Source: an uncultured beta proteobacterium
GTDB taxonomy: Bacteria; Pseudomonadota; Gammaproteobacteria; Burkholderiales; Burkholderiaceae_B
Direction of reading: 5' to 3'
Assembly: GCA_903929925.1 (NCBI GenBank)
Contig: CAIYWO010000423.1
Coordinates: 1-6,972, forward strand
Length of the DNA stretch: 6,972 nucleotides
Part shown: piece after piece, positions 1 to 6,373 of the stretch
Position numbering within the stretch: the first letter of the stretch is position 1
Layout: the number at the start of each line of letters is the position of its first letter
Position numbers and translations under genes: made by a program
Notes under the pieces: model-generated
Told to the model about the DNA's origin: nothing
What the model saw: the letters and a program-made list of their open reading frames with translations, nothing else
The model's database searches: none

Positions 1-520
1 TGCCACCCATCAAAATTAACTGGTTTGGGTCAACGCCTTGCGAGAGGAGCCATCGCCCCGTTGCGATGGCATCGAGCATGCGGGCATTTGCTCCAAGTGG
101 GGTATAGGTCACCCAGTTCTCGTCCTTGCCTCGACTCCAGTAGCTATCCAGCACCAGCGTATTCGCGCCCAAGTCCTTTCTTGCCCAGAGTGCCGTTGCG
201 AAGTCGCTTGGTACTAAACCGTGGCCTCCGTGCACGATCACAAAAGTTGGTCTGTTTTTCACGCCATCGGGGTGAGGATTCCAGCTCGCAAGAAGATTGC
301 CTTTGCCGTTAAAGGTCGGCACGATCGGGCGCATTGGCGCGAGATTGACCTTGGTGGTGTTGTTGAAAAGACTGAAGTTCGTGATGGGTCGCTCGGGCGC
401 TTGAGTGGCGACGATAGGAGGTTGAAAATATTCAACATCGGCACTTGAGAAAGGTGTGTTCGCACAACCACTCAACAGGATGACCGCGGCGTGGATAACT
501 AAGAATAGAAATTTAATCAT
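1..520 (-). CDS. Lipoprotein alpha/beta hydrolase, dienelactone-hydrolase-like (partial, C-terminus beyond window)
   Basis: An open frame of 173 codons starts with ATG at 520 and runs off the left edge without a stop. Residues 1-19 form a lipoprotein signal: M-I-K, a hydrophobic stretch, then L-L-S-G-C, so Cys19 should be lipidated and the enzyme anchored in the envelope. The body looks like an alpha/beta hydrolase: a strand ending in V-I-V-H-G-G-H-G (about 94-101, oxyanion-hole type), then T-L-V-L-D-S-Y-W-S-R-G (121-131) and G-V-D-P-N-Q-L-I-L-M-G-G (162-173), which in dienelactone hydrolases leads into the nucleophile elbow G-x-S/C-x-G. The next codon begins with A, compatible with a Ser codon AGC or AGT, but the nucleophile and the Asp/His of the triad are not visible. 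ATG directly follows the MFS stop codon with no gap, so the two are probably co-transcribed and translationally coupled. It may release an acid from an ester or lactone outside the cytoplasm; the substrate is unknown. Confidence 0.8.
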   Translation of the reverse strand, partial: MIKFLFLVIHAAVILLSGCANTPFSSADVEYFQPPIVATQAPERPITNFSLFNNTTKVNLAPMRPIVPTFNGKGNLLASWNPHPDGVKNRPTFVIVHGGHGLVPSDFATALWARKDLGANTLVLDSYWSRGKDENWVTYTPLGANARMLDAIATGRWLLSQGVDPNQLILMGG

Positions 521-1822
521 TCAGTATTTGGCATTTTTCCACGTAGGTGCGATTTGGAGCGTCAGCCACGAGATGATGGCGCCGACCATGATCACAATGG
601 CTGGAGCCATTGCCATGTTGTGGACCGAAGAGAGGTACTCAGTAAACATTGGAGCTAATCCGCCAAATATGCCAACCGAGAAGCTGTAACCGAGTCCTAT
701 ACCTGTTACCCGCACGCTGGCAGGTAACGCATGCGTCATGGCTGCACATAAGGGCCCCACAAACAGGCCTTGACCAATTGCCAAAATGAGTCCAGCTGCG
801 ATCATGTCCACATAGAGACCGCTTTTTGCCAAGCTAAAAGCGAACCACGGTCCTATGATGAGAAGGAAGGCTCCGAACTTAGCGACCCGTATGGTTCCAA
901 ATCGATCGCCCAAGTGTCCACCCAAAAGACAGAAGCCACCCACTAAAAGTAGACTCAATAAATTTACACTGAGCGCTGCATCATTCGTCACACCGGCATG
1001 GTGCACGGTCCAAGAAACGATGTACATGAAACCGACGAACGAAACGATTCCTGTTGCAGTGTTGGCTAAAGCAATAGCTAATACTGTGCGCCAGTGGTGG
1101 ACAAACATCGCGAGAACAGGAGATTTTGGCCGCGCATCACTTCCAGAAAATATATCCTTACTCAAAGACGATCTAATCCATATGCCCAAGAGAGCGAGTG
1201 CGACGCTCAGTAAAAACGGAATCCGCCATCCCCATTCAGTCATTGTCTCCTTGCCGAGAGTCCAAGTGCACAGAAAGCAGACGGCAGTCCCAAGAAAAAG
1301 ACCGGTGAATGCGCCCATGGGGCTGAAACTCCCAATGAAGCCTTGTATGCCCGAGGGTGATCGCTCGACCATGTAAACAACGGAGGTCGAATATTCACCG
1401 CCTACCGCCAACCCTTGCAGCATACGTAACAGCATGAGCAAAATCGGAGCCCATAGACCGATGCTTTGATAGGTGGGCATCAGACCAATTAGGACCGTGG
1501 GAATCGCGATCATTGCGACCGAGACTTGCATTGCAGTAGCGCGCCCGATTTTGTCACCGATGCTGCCAAGCAACAAGCCACCAATCGGACGCATGATCAT
1601 CCCTGTTGCGAACGCTCCGTAGCTTGCAATGAGTGCCGCAACAGGATCGTCACTTGGAAAAAAATGAATCGCGAAATAACTCGCCAGATACGCATACACG
1701 ATGAAGTCATAAAACTCGATCGCATTGCCAATTAACCCCGCTAACAGAGTTTTGCGCAGACTTGGCGGAGGAGCTAAATTATTCATGTTTGTTGTTAACA
1801 AAATATGGTGAGCCGAAGACAT
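521..1822 (-). CDS. MFS transporter, metabolite:H+ symporter (MHS) type
   Basis: This 433-residue protein has the length and about twelve hydrophobic segments of a major facilitator carrier of the inner membrane. MHS-family hallmarks are visible: G-N-A-I-E-F-Y-D-F in the first helix (32-40), F-F-P before loop 1 (54-56), M-R-P-I-G-G (77-82), motif A G-S-I-G-D-K-I-G-R (86-94), R-M-L-Q-G-L-A-V-G-G-E (133-143), and a second motif-A copy G-H-L-G-D-R-F-G (302-309). Known members carry dicarboxylates, aromatic acids, proline/betaine or alpha-ketoglutarate with protons; the substrate here is not readable but is probably an organic acid. No Shine-Dalgarno precedes ATG 1822. An in-frame ATG at 1786 (residue 13) would still leave 19 residues before the G-N motif, as is normal for the family, and would widen the divergent region, so it is a real alternative. 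The lipoprotein hydrolase follows immediately. Confidence 0.93.
   Translation of the reverse strand: MSSAHHILLTTNMNNLAPPPSLRKTLLAGLIGNAIEFYDFIVYAYLASYFAIHFFPSDDPVAALIASYGAFATGMIMRPIGGLLLGSIGDKIGRATAMQVSVAMIAIPTVLIGLMPTYQSIGLWAPILLMLLRMLQGLAVGGEYSTSVVYMVERSPSGIQGFIGSFSPMGAFTGLFLGTAVCFLCTWTLGKETMTEWGWRIPFLLSVALALLGIWIRSSLSKDIFSGSDARPKSPVLAMFVHHWRTVLAIALANTATGIVSFVGFMYIVSWTVHHAGVTNDAALSVNLLSLLLVGGFCLLGGHLGDRFGTIRVAKFGAFLLIIGPWFAFSLAKSGLYVDMIAAGLILAIGQGLFVGPLCAAMTHALPASVRVTGIGLGYSFSVGIFGGLAPMFTEYLSSVHNMAMAPAIVIMVGAIISWLTLQIAPTWKNAKY
1792..1801. promoter_or_regulatory. Palindrome TTGTTAACAA, candidate operator
   Basis: A perfect 10-base palindrome lies just upstream of the internal MFS start (ATG 1786) and close to the weak minus-strand promoter described for this region. 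The arms do not extend further with a clean match. Its position in a divergent region suits a binding site for a dimeric regulator, but such short AT-rich palindromes also arise by chance and no regulator gene is in the window. If the MFS gene starts at 1822 the site would lie within its coding sequence. Confidence 0.25.
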
Positions 1823-1854
1823 TTTTTAAATTAACATGAATGAGGATTTATTTT

Positions 1855-1858
1855 GGAG
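1855..1858 (+). promoter_or_regulatory. Shine-Dalgarno GGAG selecting GTG start at 1865
   Basis: GGAG lies six bases before GTG 1865. No in-frame ATG exists near the 5' end of this gene. An alternative upstream TTG at 1853 is itself preceded by GAGG at 1842-1845 (seven-base spacing), so the start remains ambiguous by four codons. GTG is preferred because TTG is a poorer initiator. Confidence 0.55.
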
Positions 1859-1864
1859 ACAGAC

Positions 1865-2254
1865 GTGAATCGAACAGAAAAAAATGCCCTTGAAGAGTTG
1901 GTGCTCTCTCTTGACGAGCAACGTTGCAAGGTCTTGGTCGCGAAAGATGGTCCAGGTTTGGCTGCCTTGATTGACGCGGACCTGACTTACACACACGCAA
2001 GTGGTCGTCGTGATACCAAAGATAGCTATGTCGACAGTGTCGCCACAAAGCGCGTGCAATACCTACAGATCGATCGCGAAGAAGTGACCGCGCGCGTAGC
2101 GGGTACCTCAGTGATTGTCGAAGGAAAAGTCAGGATGAAGATTCATTCTGATGGCGTGGACAAGAATCTTTACAACCGTTACCTCGGGGTTTGGACGACC
2201 ACAAGCGGCAAGCCATTGCTCACCGCCTGGGCTTCGACCAAGCTCGAAGGTTAG
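1865..2254 (+). CDS. NTF2-like protein (SnoaL / DUF4440 type)
   Basis: From GTG 1865 this encodes 129 residues (133 if TTG 1853 is used), the usual size of a single NTF2-like cone-shaped alpha+beta domain. Visible features fit the DUF4440-type branch: an N-terminal helix A-L-E-E-L-V-L-S-L-D-E-Q-R, then A-A-L-I-D-A-D-L-T-Y-T-H-A-S-G-R (first hydrophobic helix end and strand), a central V-I-V-E-G-K-V-R-M-K-I, N-R-Y-L-G-V-W, and a closing L-L-T-A-W-A-S-T where family members commonly have W-x-S-T. The fold serves both as enzyme (isomerase, dehydratase, cyclase) and as ligand-binding domain, so no reaction can be assigned. No signal peptide is seen, so it is probably cytoplasmic. It is the only plus-strand gene, facing the MFS gene at its 5' end and interlocked with the CoA-transferase stop at its 3' end. 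Its place between transport and catabolic genes suggests, but does not show, a role in the same pathway. Confidence 0.88.
   Translation: MNRTEKNALEELVLSLDEQRCKVLVAKDGPGLAALIDADLTYTHASGRRDTKDSYVDSVATKRVQYLQIDREEVTARVAGTSVIVEGKVRMKIHSDGVDKNLYNRYLGVWTTTSGKPLLTAWASTKLEG
2251..2254. other. Interlocked convergent stop codons (TTAG)
   Basis: The plus-strand TAG of the NTF2-like gene (2252-2254) and the minus-strand TAA of the CoA-transferase (complement of 2251-2253) share bases. The two convergent genes therefore meet with no intergenic space, and any transcription termination must occur inside the opposing gene. Only a 5-base stem (2247-2251 with 2261-2265) is present, without a T tract. Confidence 0.9.
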
Positions 2255-3639
2255 TCCATCACCTTGTAGTCGGGCGCGACATCAAATTCAATTTGACCAA
2301 GCGCCCGTACTTCTTCTGGCGTAAAACCAGGTGCCACGGCCTCTAGAACAAAGCGGCCGTTCACCCAGTGCAGGACAGCCAGGTCGGTCACGAGCCAGTC
2401 GACACATTGGCGTCCCGTCAAGGGATACTTGCATTGCTTGGGCAGCTTTGTGTTGCCTTTGCTATCTGAGTGTTCCATGACGATGATTAACTCGACATCG
2501 CCAGAGATCAAATCCATCGCGCCGCCAATACCACCGCGACGGGTATCCGTCGTGCTCCAGTTCGCGACGTTGCCTTCGCGATCGACCTCATAGGCACCTA
2601 GAATAACCGTATCGATATGACCGCCGCGCGCCATTTCAAAGGAGGTCACGCTCTCAAAGAATGATGTGCCAGGGATAGCCTCAACAAATTGGCTGCCTGC
2701 ATTAAATACGTCGGGATCAATAGCATCTCCAGTGACGATGCCGCCGTAGCCAAGTACACCGTTCTCGGCATGTAGCCATACGCCACGACCATCCAGGTAG
2801 TTTGAAACGAGGGTAGGGAGGCCTACGCCTAAGTTCACATAAGAGTCGTTGCGTACAATTTTTGCTGCGTTCTTTGCGATACCAGCACGTGTGAGCGCAG
2901 GCTTGCCGTTGTAATTACGAGCACTGTCAGCGGGGCGCTTCTCGGTGCGCGAGAGTGAACGCACATCAATCGGATCTGTAATTTTGACGACACGGGATAC
3001 AAAAATACCGGGCAAGTTGATGTGCTCGGGCGCTAGTTCGCCGACTTCGACAATCTCTTCTACTTCGACGATGGCGACACGCGCGGCCTTAGCAAAGCTT
3101 ACGTTAAAGTTGCCACTGCCCCCGCGAAACTGAACGTTACCTGCTCGATCAGCTTTGTATCCGCTCAAAAATGCGAAATCGACATGGATCGCCTCTTCCA
3201 TCAAGTAGGGCTTACCATCAAAGTAGCGAATGTCCTTGCCCTCAGCCAACGCTGTATCAACGCCAGTCGGCGTGTAAAACGCTGGAATCCCCGCACCCCC
3301 AGCACGGCAACGCTCAACCAAGGTGCCTTGCGCGACGAGTTCAACGTCGAGTGTTCCCGCTGCAATACGTCTTTCCGCTTCCGTTTGCATGCCAGCTCGA
3401 ATCGAGAATGAGGTAATGATTTTCTTGACTTGATCGTTCTCAACTAACAGTTGACCTTTCTCACCATTCGCACCGAGTGAGTTGCAGACGATGGTGAGGT
3501 CACGTACCCCTTTGTCGCGCAACGCAAAAATTAAAGTATTGGGAAAGCGGTGAGCCAGGCCAAAACCTGAGATCGCGACGCGCGCACCATCTTGAATATC
3601 TGCGATGGCTTCGGAGGCGCTGGAGACAACTTTATTCAT
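2251..3639 (-). CDS. Fused two-domain 3-oxoacid-type CoA-transferase (subunits A+B)
   Basis: This 462-residue family I CoA-transferase moves CoA from a donor such as succinyl-CoA or acetyl-CoA to a carboxylic acid in the cytoplasm. The A-type half (about 1-235) carries K-V-V-S-S-A-S-E-A-I near the start, the glycine loop I-S-G-F-G (23-27), G-G-A-G-I-P-A-F-Y-T-P-T-G (114-126) and G-N-F-N (176-179). The B-type half (about 250-462) carries G-V-G-L-P-T (271-276), the catalytic glutamate E292 in E-N-G-V-L-G, G-G-A-M-D-L (372-377), P-L-T-G (406-409) and V-A-P-G (435-438). Many bacterial relatives (scoA/scoB, atoD/atoA, pcaI/pcaJ) are two separate genes; here they are joined by a short linker near 230-250. 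All expected core motifs are intact. The acceptor acid cannot be predicted: 3-oxoacids are the usual guess, but broad short-chain acids are equally possible. ATG 3639 matches the family N-terminus although no good Shine-Dalgarno is seen. It is the last gene of the right-hand operon, 42 bases after the Bug receptor. Confidence 0.93.
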   Translation of the reverse strand: MNKVVSSASEAIADIQDGARVAISGFGLAHRFPNTLIFALRDKGVRDLTIVCNSLGANGEKGQLLVENDQVKKIITSFSIRAGMQTEAERRIAAGTLDVELVAQGTLVERCRAGGAGIPAFYTPTGVDTALAEGKDIRYFDGKPYLMEEAIHVDFAFLSGYKADRAGNVQFRGGSGNFNVSFAKAARVAIVEVEEIVEVGELAPEHINLPGIFVSRVVKITDPIDVRSLSRTEKRPADSARNYNGKPALTRAGIAKNAAKIVRNDSYVNLGVGLPTLVSNYLDGRGVWLHAENGVLGYGGIVTGDAIDPDVFNAGSQFVEAIPGTSFFESVTSFEMARGGHIDTVILGAYEVDREGNVANWSTTDTRRGGIGGAMDLISGDVELIIVMEHSDSKGNTKLPKQCKYPLTGRQCVDWLVTDLAVLHWVNGRFVLEAVAPGFTPEEVRALGQIEFDVAPDYKVMD

Positions 3640-3681
3640 GAGCTAGAGACGATATATTGAAATGTTTAAGGACTTCGAGGA

Positions 3682-4638
3682 TTACTCGATGCGAATATTT
3701 AGAATTTTGTTGAGTTCTGTGAGCTCAGCTTTTTCTGCGTTCATCGCATCTTCAAATTGCTTTGGGGTGAGCAACTTGAGCTCCGACCCAGTAGCTTCGA
3801 CACGCGCTCGAACTTCTGGTTGATTAAAGTATTTGGTCGCTGCGGTGTACAGATTTTGTACGATTGCGTCCGGCGTGCCGGCAGGTGCCAGTAGGCCATA
3901 CCAAGAACCTGTTACGTCCTTCACGCCTTGCTCGGTCAGAGTAGGTACGTCCGGTAAGGCTTTCGCACGGTTAACAGATGACATCCCAATTGCTTTCAAG
4001 CGACCTGATTTCAAGTGTGGGAGCATTGCTGAAAGGTTCAGGAACGACACGTCTACATGCCCACCCAGCATGTCGTTTACTACGGGAGCGGCACCCTTAT
4101 AAGGTGCATGCGTCATCTTGATTTTTGCCTCGATTTGAAAAATCTCTCCGGCAAGGTGTGTGGAGCTTCCCGTTCCCGTCGACGCAAAGGTCATGTGCTT
4201 GGTTTTAGCAAGCTCAATGAACTCTTTTACATTATTCGCCTTGATGTGAGGTGCAACAACCATCACGTTCGGCACATCAATGATCATCACGATTGGCTTG
4301 AACTCAGTCACACCATCGTAGGGTGGTTTTGCGGCAAAGACTGGGACAGCCGTGTGGGGAGCGCCTGCTCCGACCAGCAAGGTGTACCCATCGGGTGCGG
4401 ATTTAGCAACGAAAGAGGTTCCAATAGAGCCACTCGCACCAGCTTTAGGTTCGATGACAAACGTTTGCCCAAGACTTTGCGATAGACCGTTCGCGAGTTC
4501 ACGTGCGATCTGATCTGCCGGGCCACCAGCTGGGTAAGTAATAATTACTTTGACGGGTTTGTTTGGATAAGGCTGGGCGTAGACGCTAGAGACCGTTAGG
4601 GCTAGGGCAGCAAGGACCAAGTGCAGGATTTTTTTCAT
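3682..4638 (-). CDS. Bug-family tripartite tricarboxylate transporter substrate-binding protein
   Basis: From ATG 4638 this encodes 318 residues, typical of Bug/TctC periplasmic receptors. A Sec signal peptide is clear: M-K-K, a hydrophobic core of Leu/Ala/Val, and a V-Y-A cleavage site before Q22. The mature protein begins Q-P-Y-P-N-K-P-V-K, the standard Bug opening, followed by Y-P-A-G-G-P-A-D (35-42), one of the ligand loops. Later come P-D-G-Y-T-L-L, a threonine/serine loop T-G-T-G-S-S-T-H, A-P-Y-K-G-A-A-P, G-H-V-D-V-S-F, D-V-P-T-L-T-E-Q-G and A-P-A-G-T-P-D, all usual for the family. Known Bug proteins bind carboxylates such as citrate, dicarboxylates, nicotinate or aromatic acids; the ligand here is unknown. 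A longer frame begins with TTG 4668, but the GGAG before ATG 4638 and the signal peptide favour the shorter start. No TctA/TctB membrane partners are in the window, so it may share those of another locus or act as a sensor. It lies between the MBL hydrolase (38-base gap) and the CoA-transferase. Confidence 0.94.
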   Translation of the reverse strand: MKKILHLVLAALALTVSSVYAQPYPNKPVKVIITYPAGGPADQIARELANGLSQSLGQTFVIEPKAGASGSIGTSFVAKSAPDGYTLLVGAGAPHTAVPVFAAKPPYDGVTEFKPIVMIIDVPNVMVVAPHIKANNVKEFIELAKTKHMTFASTGTGSSTHLAGEIFQIEAKIKMTHAPYKGAAPVVNDMLGGHVDVSFLNLSAMLPHLKSGRLKAIGMSSVNRAKALPDVPTLTEQGVKDVTGSWYGLLAPAGTPDAIVQNLYTAATKYFNQPEVRARVEATGSELKLLTPKQFEDAMNAEKAELTELNKILNIRIE

Positions 4639-4644
4639 CGTTGT

Positions 4645-4648
4645 CTCC
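4645..4648 (-). promoter_or_regulatory. Shine-Dalgarno GGAG deciding the Bug receptor start
   Basis: On the minus strand GGAG lies six bases before ATG 4638. It supports that start over the in-frame TTG ten codons upstream, which would add a polar N-terminal extension ahead of the signal peptide. Confidence 0.8.
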
Positions 4649-4676
4649 GTTAAATTCTTGTTATGCAACTTTCTAA

Positions 4677-5576
4677 TTATTCGCCACGGGTCTCGGGCTC
4701 TGCCGGCTCAAACCGATAGCCGCTTGCCGCATCACCGCGAATGTAACCACAGTGTGGCCAGCCAAAGTGCACAGGCATAATCAGTGCGTTACGTTCGGCT
4801 GCCCGCTTTAAAAACAGCGCGCGCGAGGCGCGGGCTTGTTCTGCGTGGGCATCGATCCACGTGTTGATGTGTGGCATCGCAATTTGTAGTGGACTATGCA
4901 TCACGTCGCCTGCGAAGATAGCTTCTTTGCCCTCAGAGCGCAGGCGGAAATGGATCGACCCCGGCGTGTGCCCAGGCATGATTTCCGCTTCAAGGCAGCC
5001 GGCAACCAGATCACCATCATCGATGAAATCAATTAATCCTGCTTCATAAAGGGGTAGGACGCTATCTTCAAAGGATCCGCTGATGACGCCTTTGTCTCCG
5101 TTCTTGTAAGCCGCTAGTGCAAGCTCAAAATCAACCCTGGGCATCAGGTGTCGAGCATTCGGGAAAGTGGGAACCCACTTGCCGTTTTCCATGCGTGTGC
5201 CCCAGCCCACATGGTCCGGATGGAAGTGCGTCACAACAACATGCGTCACGGATTGTGGATCCGCACCTGCAGCAGCTAACCACAGCGGGGTGAGGGTATT
5301 GAGCATATTCATGCGTTCAGAGGCACGCTTCTTGTGATTGCCGACACCTAAGTCGATCACGATCACTTTGTTGTCTATATGCAGGACCCATAGCTGCATC
5401 GCAACGATAAAGCGCTCAAGCTTGATGTTGTAATGGTGTGGAGCCAGCCAGGAAAGGTGTGGTTTGATTTCCTTCACGTCAAGCGCTGGAAATACAAAAT
5501 CCGCTGCGTGGGTTGGACCGCTATATTCGATCACGTTATAGATTTTTGCTTTACCGACATGGCGTGAGTAGATCAT
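4677..5576 (-). CDS. MBL-fold metallo-hydrolase
   Basis: This 299-residue protein has the full metallo-beta-lactamase-fold metal-site signature: H117-F-H119-P-D121-H122 after the strand V-T-H-V-V-V-T, H203 in P-G-H-T-P-G-S (201-207), D224 in F-A-G-D-V-M-H (221-227), and H270 in P-V-H-F-G-W (268-273). V-I-D-L-G-V-G-N (73-80) is the strand leading to the core Asp of the fold. A dinuclear metal hydrolase is therefore expected. No signal peptide is present, so it acts in the cytoplasm. The H-x-H-x-D-H-V-G-W sequence and the following W-V-P-T-F-P-N-A-R resemble the lactonase/organophosphate-hydrolase-like branch rather than class B beta-lactamases or glyoxalase II. That assignment is by pattern recall and is tentative. 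In this operon it could open a lactone or hydrolyse an acyl-CoA thioester. ATG 5576 gives the natural N-terminus although its Shine-Dalgarno is weak. Gaps are 38 bases to the Bug receptor and 53 to the upstream duplicated-barrel gene. Confidence 0.9.
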   Translation of the reverse strand: MIYSRHVGKAKIYNVIEYSGPTHAADFVFPALDVKEIKPHLSWLAPHHYNIKLERFIVAMQLWVLHIDNKVIVIDLGVGNHKKRASERMNMLNTLTPLWLAAAGADPQSVTHVVVTHFHPDHVGWGTRMENGKWVPTFPNARHLMPRVDFELALAAYKNGDKGVISGSFEDSVLPLYEAGLIDFIDDGDLVAGCLEAEIMPGHTPGSIHFRLRSEGKEAIFAGDVMHSPLQIAMPHINTWIDAHAEQARASRALFLKRAAERNALIMPVHFGWPHCGYIRGDAASGYRFEPAEPETRGE

Positions 5577-5629
5577 TTTGGAGTTTCCAGTTTCGTGACG
5601 TTCTGTTGTATTTGCGTGATTTCGTTGTT

Positions 5630-6355
5630 TTACTCAACGAGGCGATAGGTTAAACGCCACTTGGTGTCACGATTCATCCATACCGGTGGGCCGTCCGAAA
5701 AACTGTTACCGCTTGGGTCAGCCGTCAGTCGTGACTGCATAAATGCTTTGGCCGTGGCTTCATCTTTGATACCGTACATGGCGAGATAGTGCGGAGAGCC
5801 TGGTTCCGGATGCATGAACTCACGTAGACGCTCGTAGCGCGCGCCACTCTCAAAGCCGTAACCTGTTAGTACTTCCGGGACGTGAATGTTGTTGTAGAAC
5901 TGATTAAAGGCATCGACCTCTGCAGGACCAGCTCCGTTCGCTTCAGTCATGCCCACTAGGTACATGTAGGGCGATGCTGAAACTTGCAAAGAATTGGGGT
6001 TATTCAAAATGTGTTGCCACATCAAACGCCACTTTGTTTTGCGCTGTTTCCACGCTGCAGGGCCATCGCTATAGACTGGGCGTCCGCTCGCGGGGCCATC
6101 GTTGCGCGAGACATACAGCATCGCAGCTTCTTTGCTCTCGATGTCGTAGCAAGCGAGAAACCGAGGACCGCGCGGTCCCCGTGTATCGTCCTGGGCGAGT
6201 TCGTAACGACGACCGCGCAGAAAGCCTGGGTTCGCTGCCAACACTTCTTTGCGGTGAACGTTGTTATAGAAGTCGTTGAACGCAGCAACGTCAGCTGCGC
6301 TTGTGTCGGCTGGAATATCCATACCAACCCAGTAGGTGAATAGTGCGTCGCTCAT
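5630..6355 (-). CDS. Tandem-duplicated dimeric alpha-beta barrel (ferredoxin-like) protein, function unknown
   Basis: The 241-residue protein consists of two homologous halves, about 9-113 and 132-237, offset by some 124 residues. Matching blocks are V-G-M-D (10-13) and V-G-M-T (134-137); A-F-N-D-F-Y-N-N-V-H (25-34) and A-F-N-Q-F-Y-N-N-I-H (149-158); E-V-L (37-39 and 161-163); G-R-R-Y-E and G-A-R-Y-E; F-L-A-C-Y and Y-L-A-M-Y; Y-S-D-G-P-A-A-W (95-102) and F-S-D-G-P-P-V-W (219-226); T-K-W-R-L (107-111 and 231-235). The W/F-x-x-F/Y-N-x-x-H pattern early in each half and the pattern of strands fit the dimeric alpha-beta barrel (EthD/DUF4286-like) superfamily, in which two ferredoxin-like units form one barrel. 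Here one chain supplies both units. Each half keeps one His (H34 and H158) in the same motif, a candidate active-site residue. No signal peptide is seen. GAGG seven bases before ATG 6355 supports the start. It lies 18 bases after the DUF35 gene. The reaction is unknown; isomerase, lyase or cofactor-free oxygenase roles occur in the superfamily. Confidence 0.85.
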   Translation of the reverse strand: MSDALFTYWVGMDIPADTSAADVAAFNDFYNNVHRKEVLAANPGFLRGRRYELAQDDTRGPRGPRFLACYDIESKEAAMLYVSRNDGPASGRPVYSDGPAAWKQRKTKWRLMWQHILNNPNSLQVSASPYMYLVGMTEANGAGPAEVDAFNQFYNNIHVPEVLTGYGFESGARYERLREFMHPEPGSPHYLAMYGIKDEATAKAFMQSRLTADPSGNSFSDGPPVWMNRDTKWRLTYRLVE

Positions 6356-6373
6356 GGCAGATCCTCGTGGGCG

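Larger units (their letters stand above)
1787..1864. promoter_or_regulatory. Divergent intergenic region between the MFS and NTF2-like genes
   Basis: This AT-rich stretch separates the MFS gene (if it starts at the internal ATG 1786) from the plus-strand NTF2-like gene (GTG 1865). With the longest reading frames only 30 bases remain (1823-1852), too little for two promoters without overlapping coding sequence. On the minus strand a weak sigma70-like pair can be read: TTTAAA at 1830-1825 and CATATT at 1807-1802 with a 17-base spacer, each matching four of six consensus positions. It would start transcription near 1795 and would require the shorter MFS start. No convincing plus-strand promoter was found. 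Functional assignment is inference from gene layout. Confidence 0.35.

Noticed and set aside
25..312. Plus-strand open frame of 95 codons near the left edge
   Set aside because: The minus strand here encodes the continuous lipoprotein hydrolase with signal peptide and hydrolase motifs; the plus-strand frame is Arg/Ser/Pro-rich noise.
855..1376. 173-codon plus-strand open frame opposite the MFS gene
   Set aside because: The translation is low-complexity and rich in Pro, Lys and Arg, has no recognisable domain, and lies wholly antisense to a clear transporter gene.
1826..2059. Minus-strand open frames opposite the NTF2-like gene
   Set aside because: They overlap the NTF2-like coding sequence, whose translation matches a known domain; the antisense products show no domain features.
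2247..2265. Short inverted repeat (AAGGT ... ACCTT) around the convergent stop codons, possible bidirectional terminator
   Set aside because: The stem is only five base pairs with a nine-base loop and has no T tract on either side, so it does not qualify as an intrinsic terminator.
4057..4485. 142-codon plus-strand open frame opposite the Bug receptor
   Set aside because: It is antisense to a well-supported gene, has no family-like motifs and has no convincing ribosome site; it is a shadow frame.
5577..5629. 53-base gap between the MBL hydrolase and the duplicated-barrel gene, considered as an internal promoter or terminator
   Set aside because: Only a four-base inverted repeat (TGGA/TCCA) is present and no -35/-10 pair with reasonable spacing was seen; it is best read as a plain operon spacer.
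6165..6178. Perfect 14-base palindrome GGACCGCGCGGTCC
   Set aside because: It lies inside the coding sequence of the duplicated-barrel protein and encodes the G-P-R-G-P-R stretch; the symmetry is explained by those codons and there is no sign of a regulatory role.
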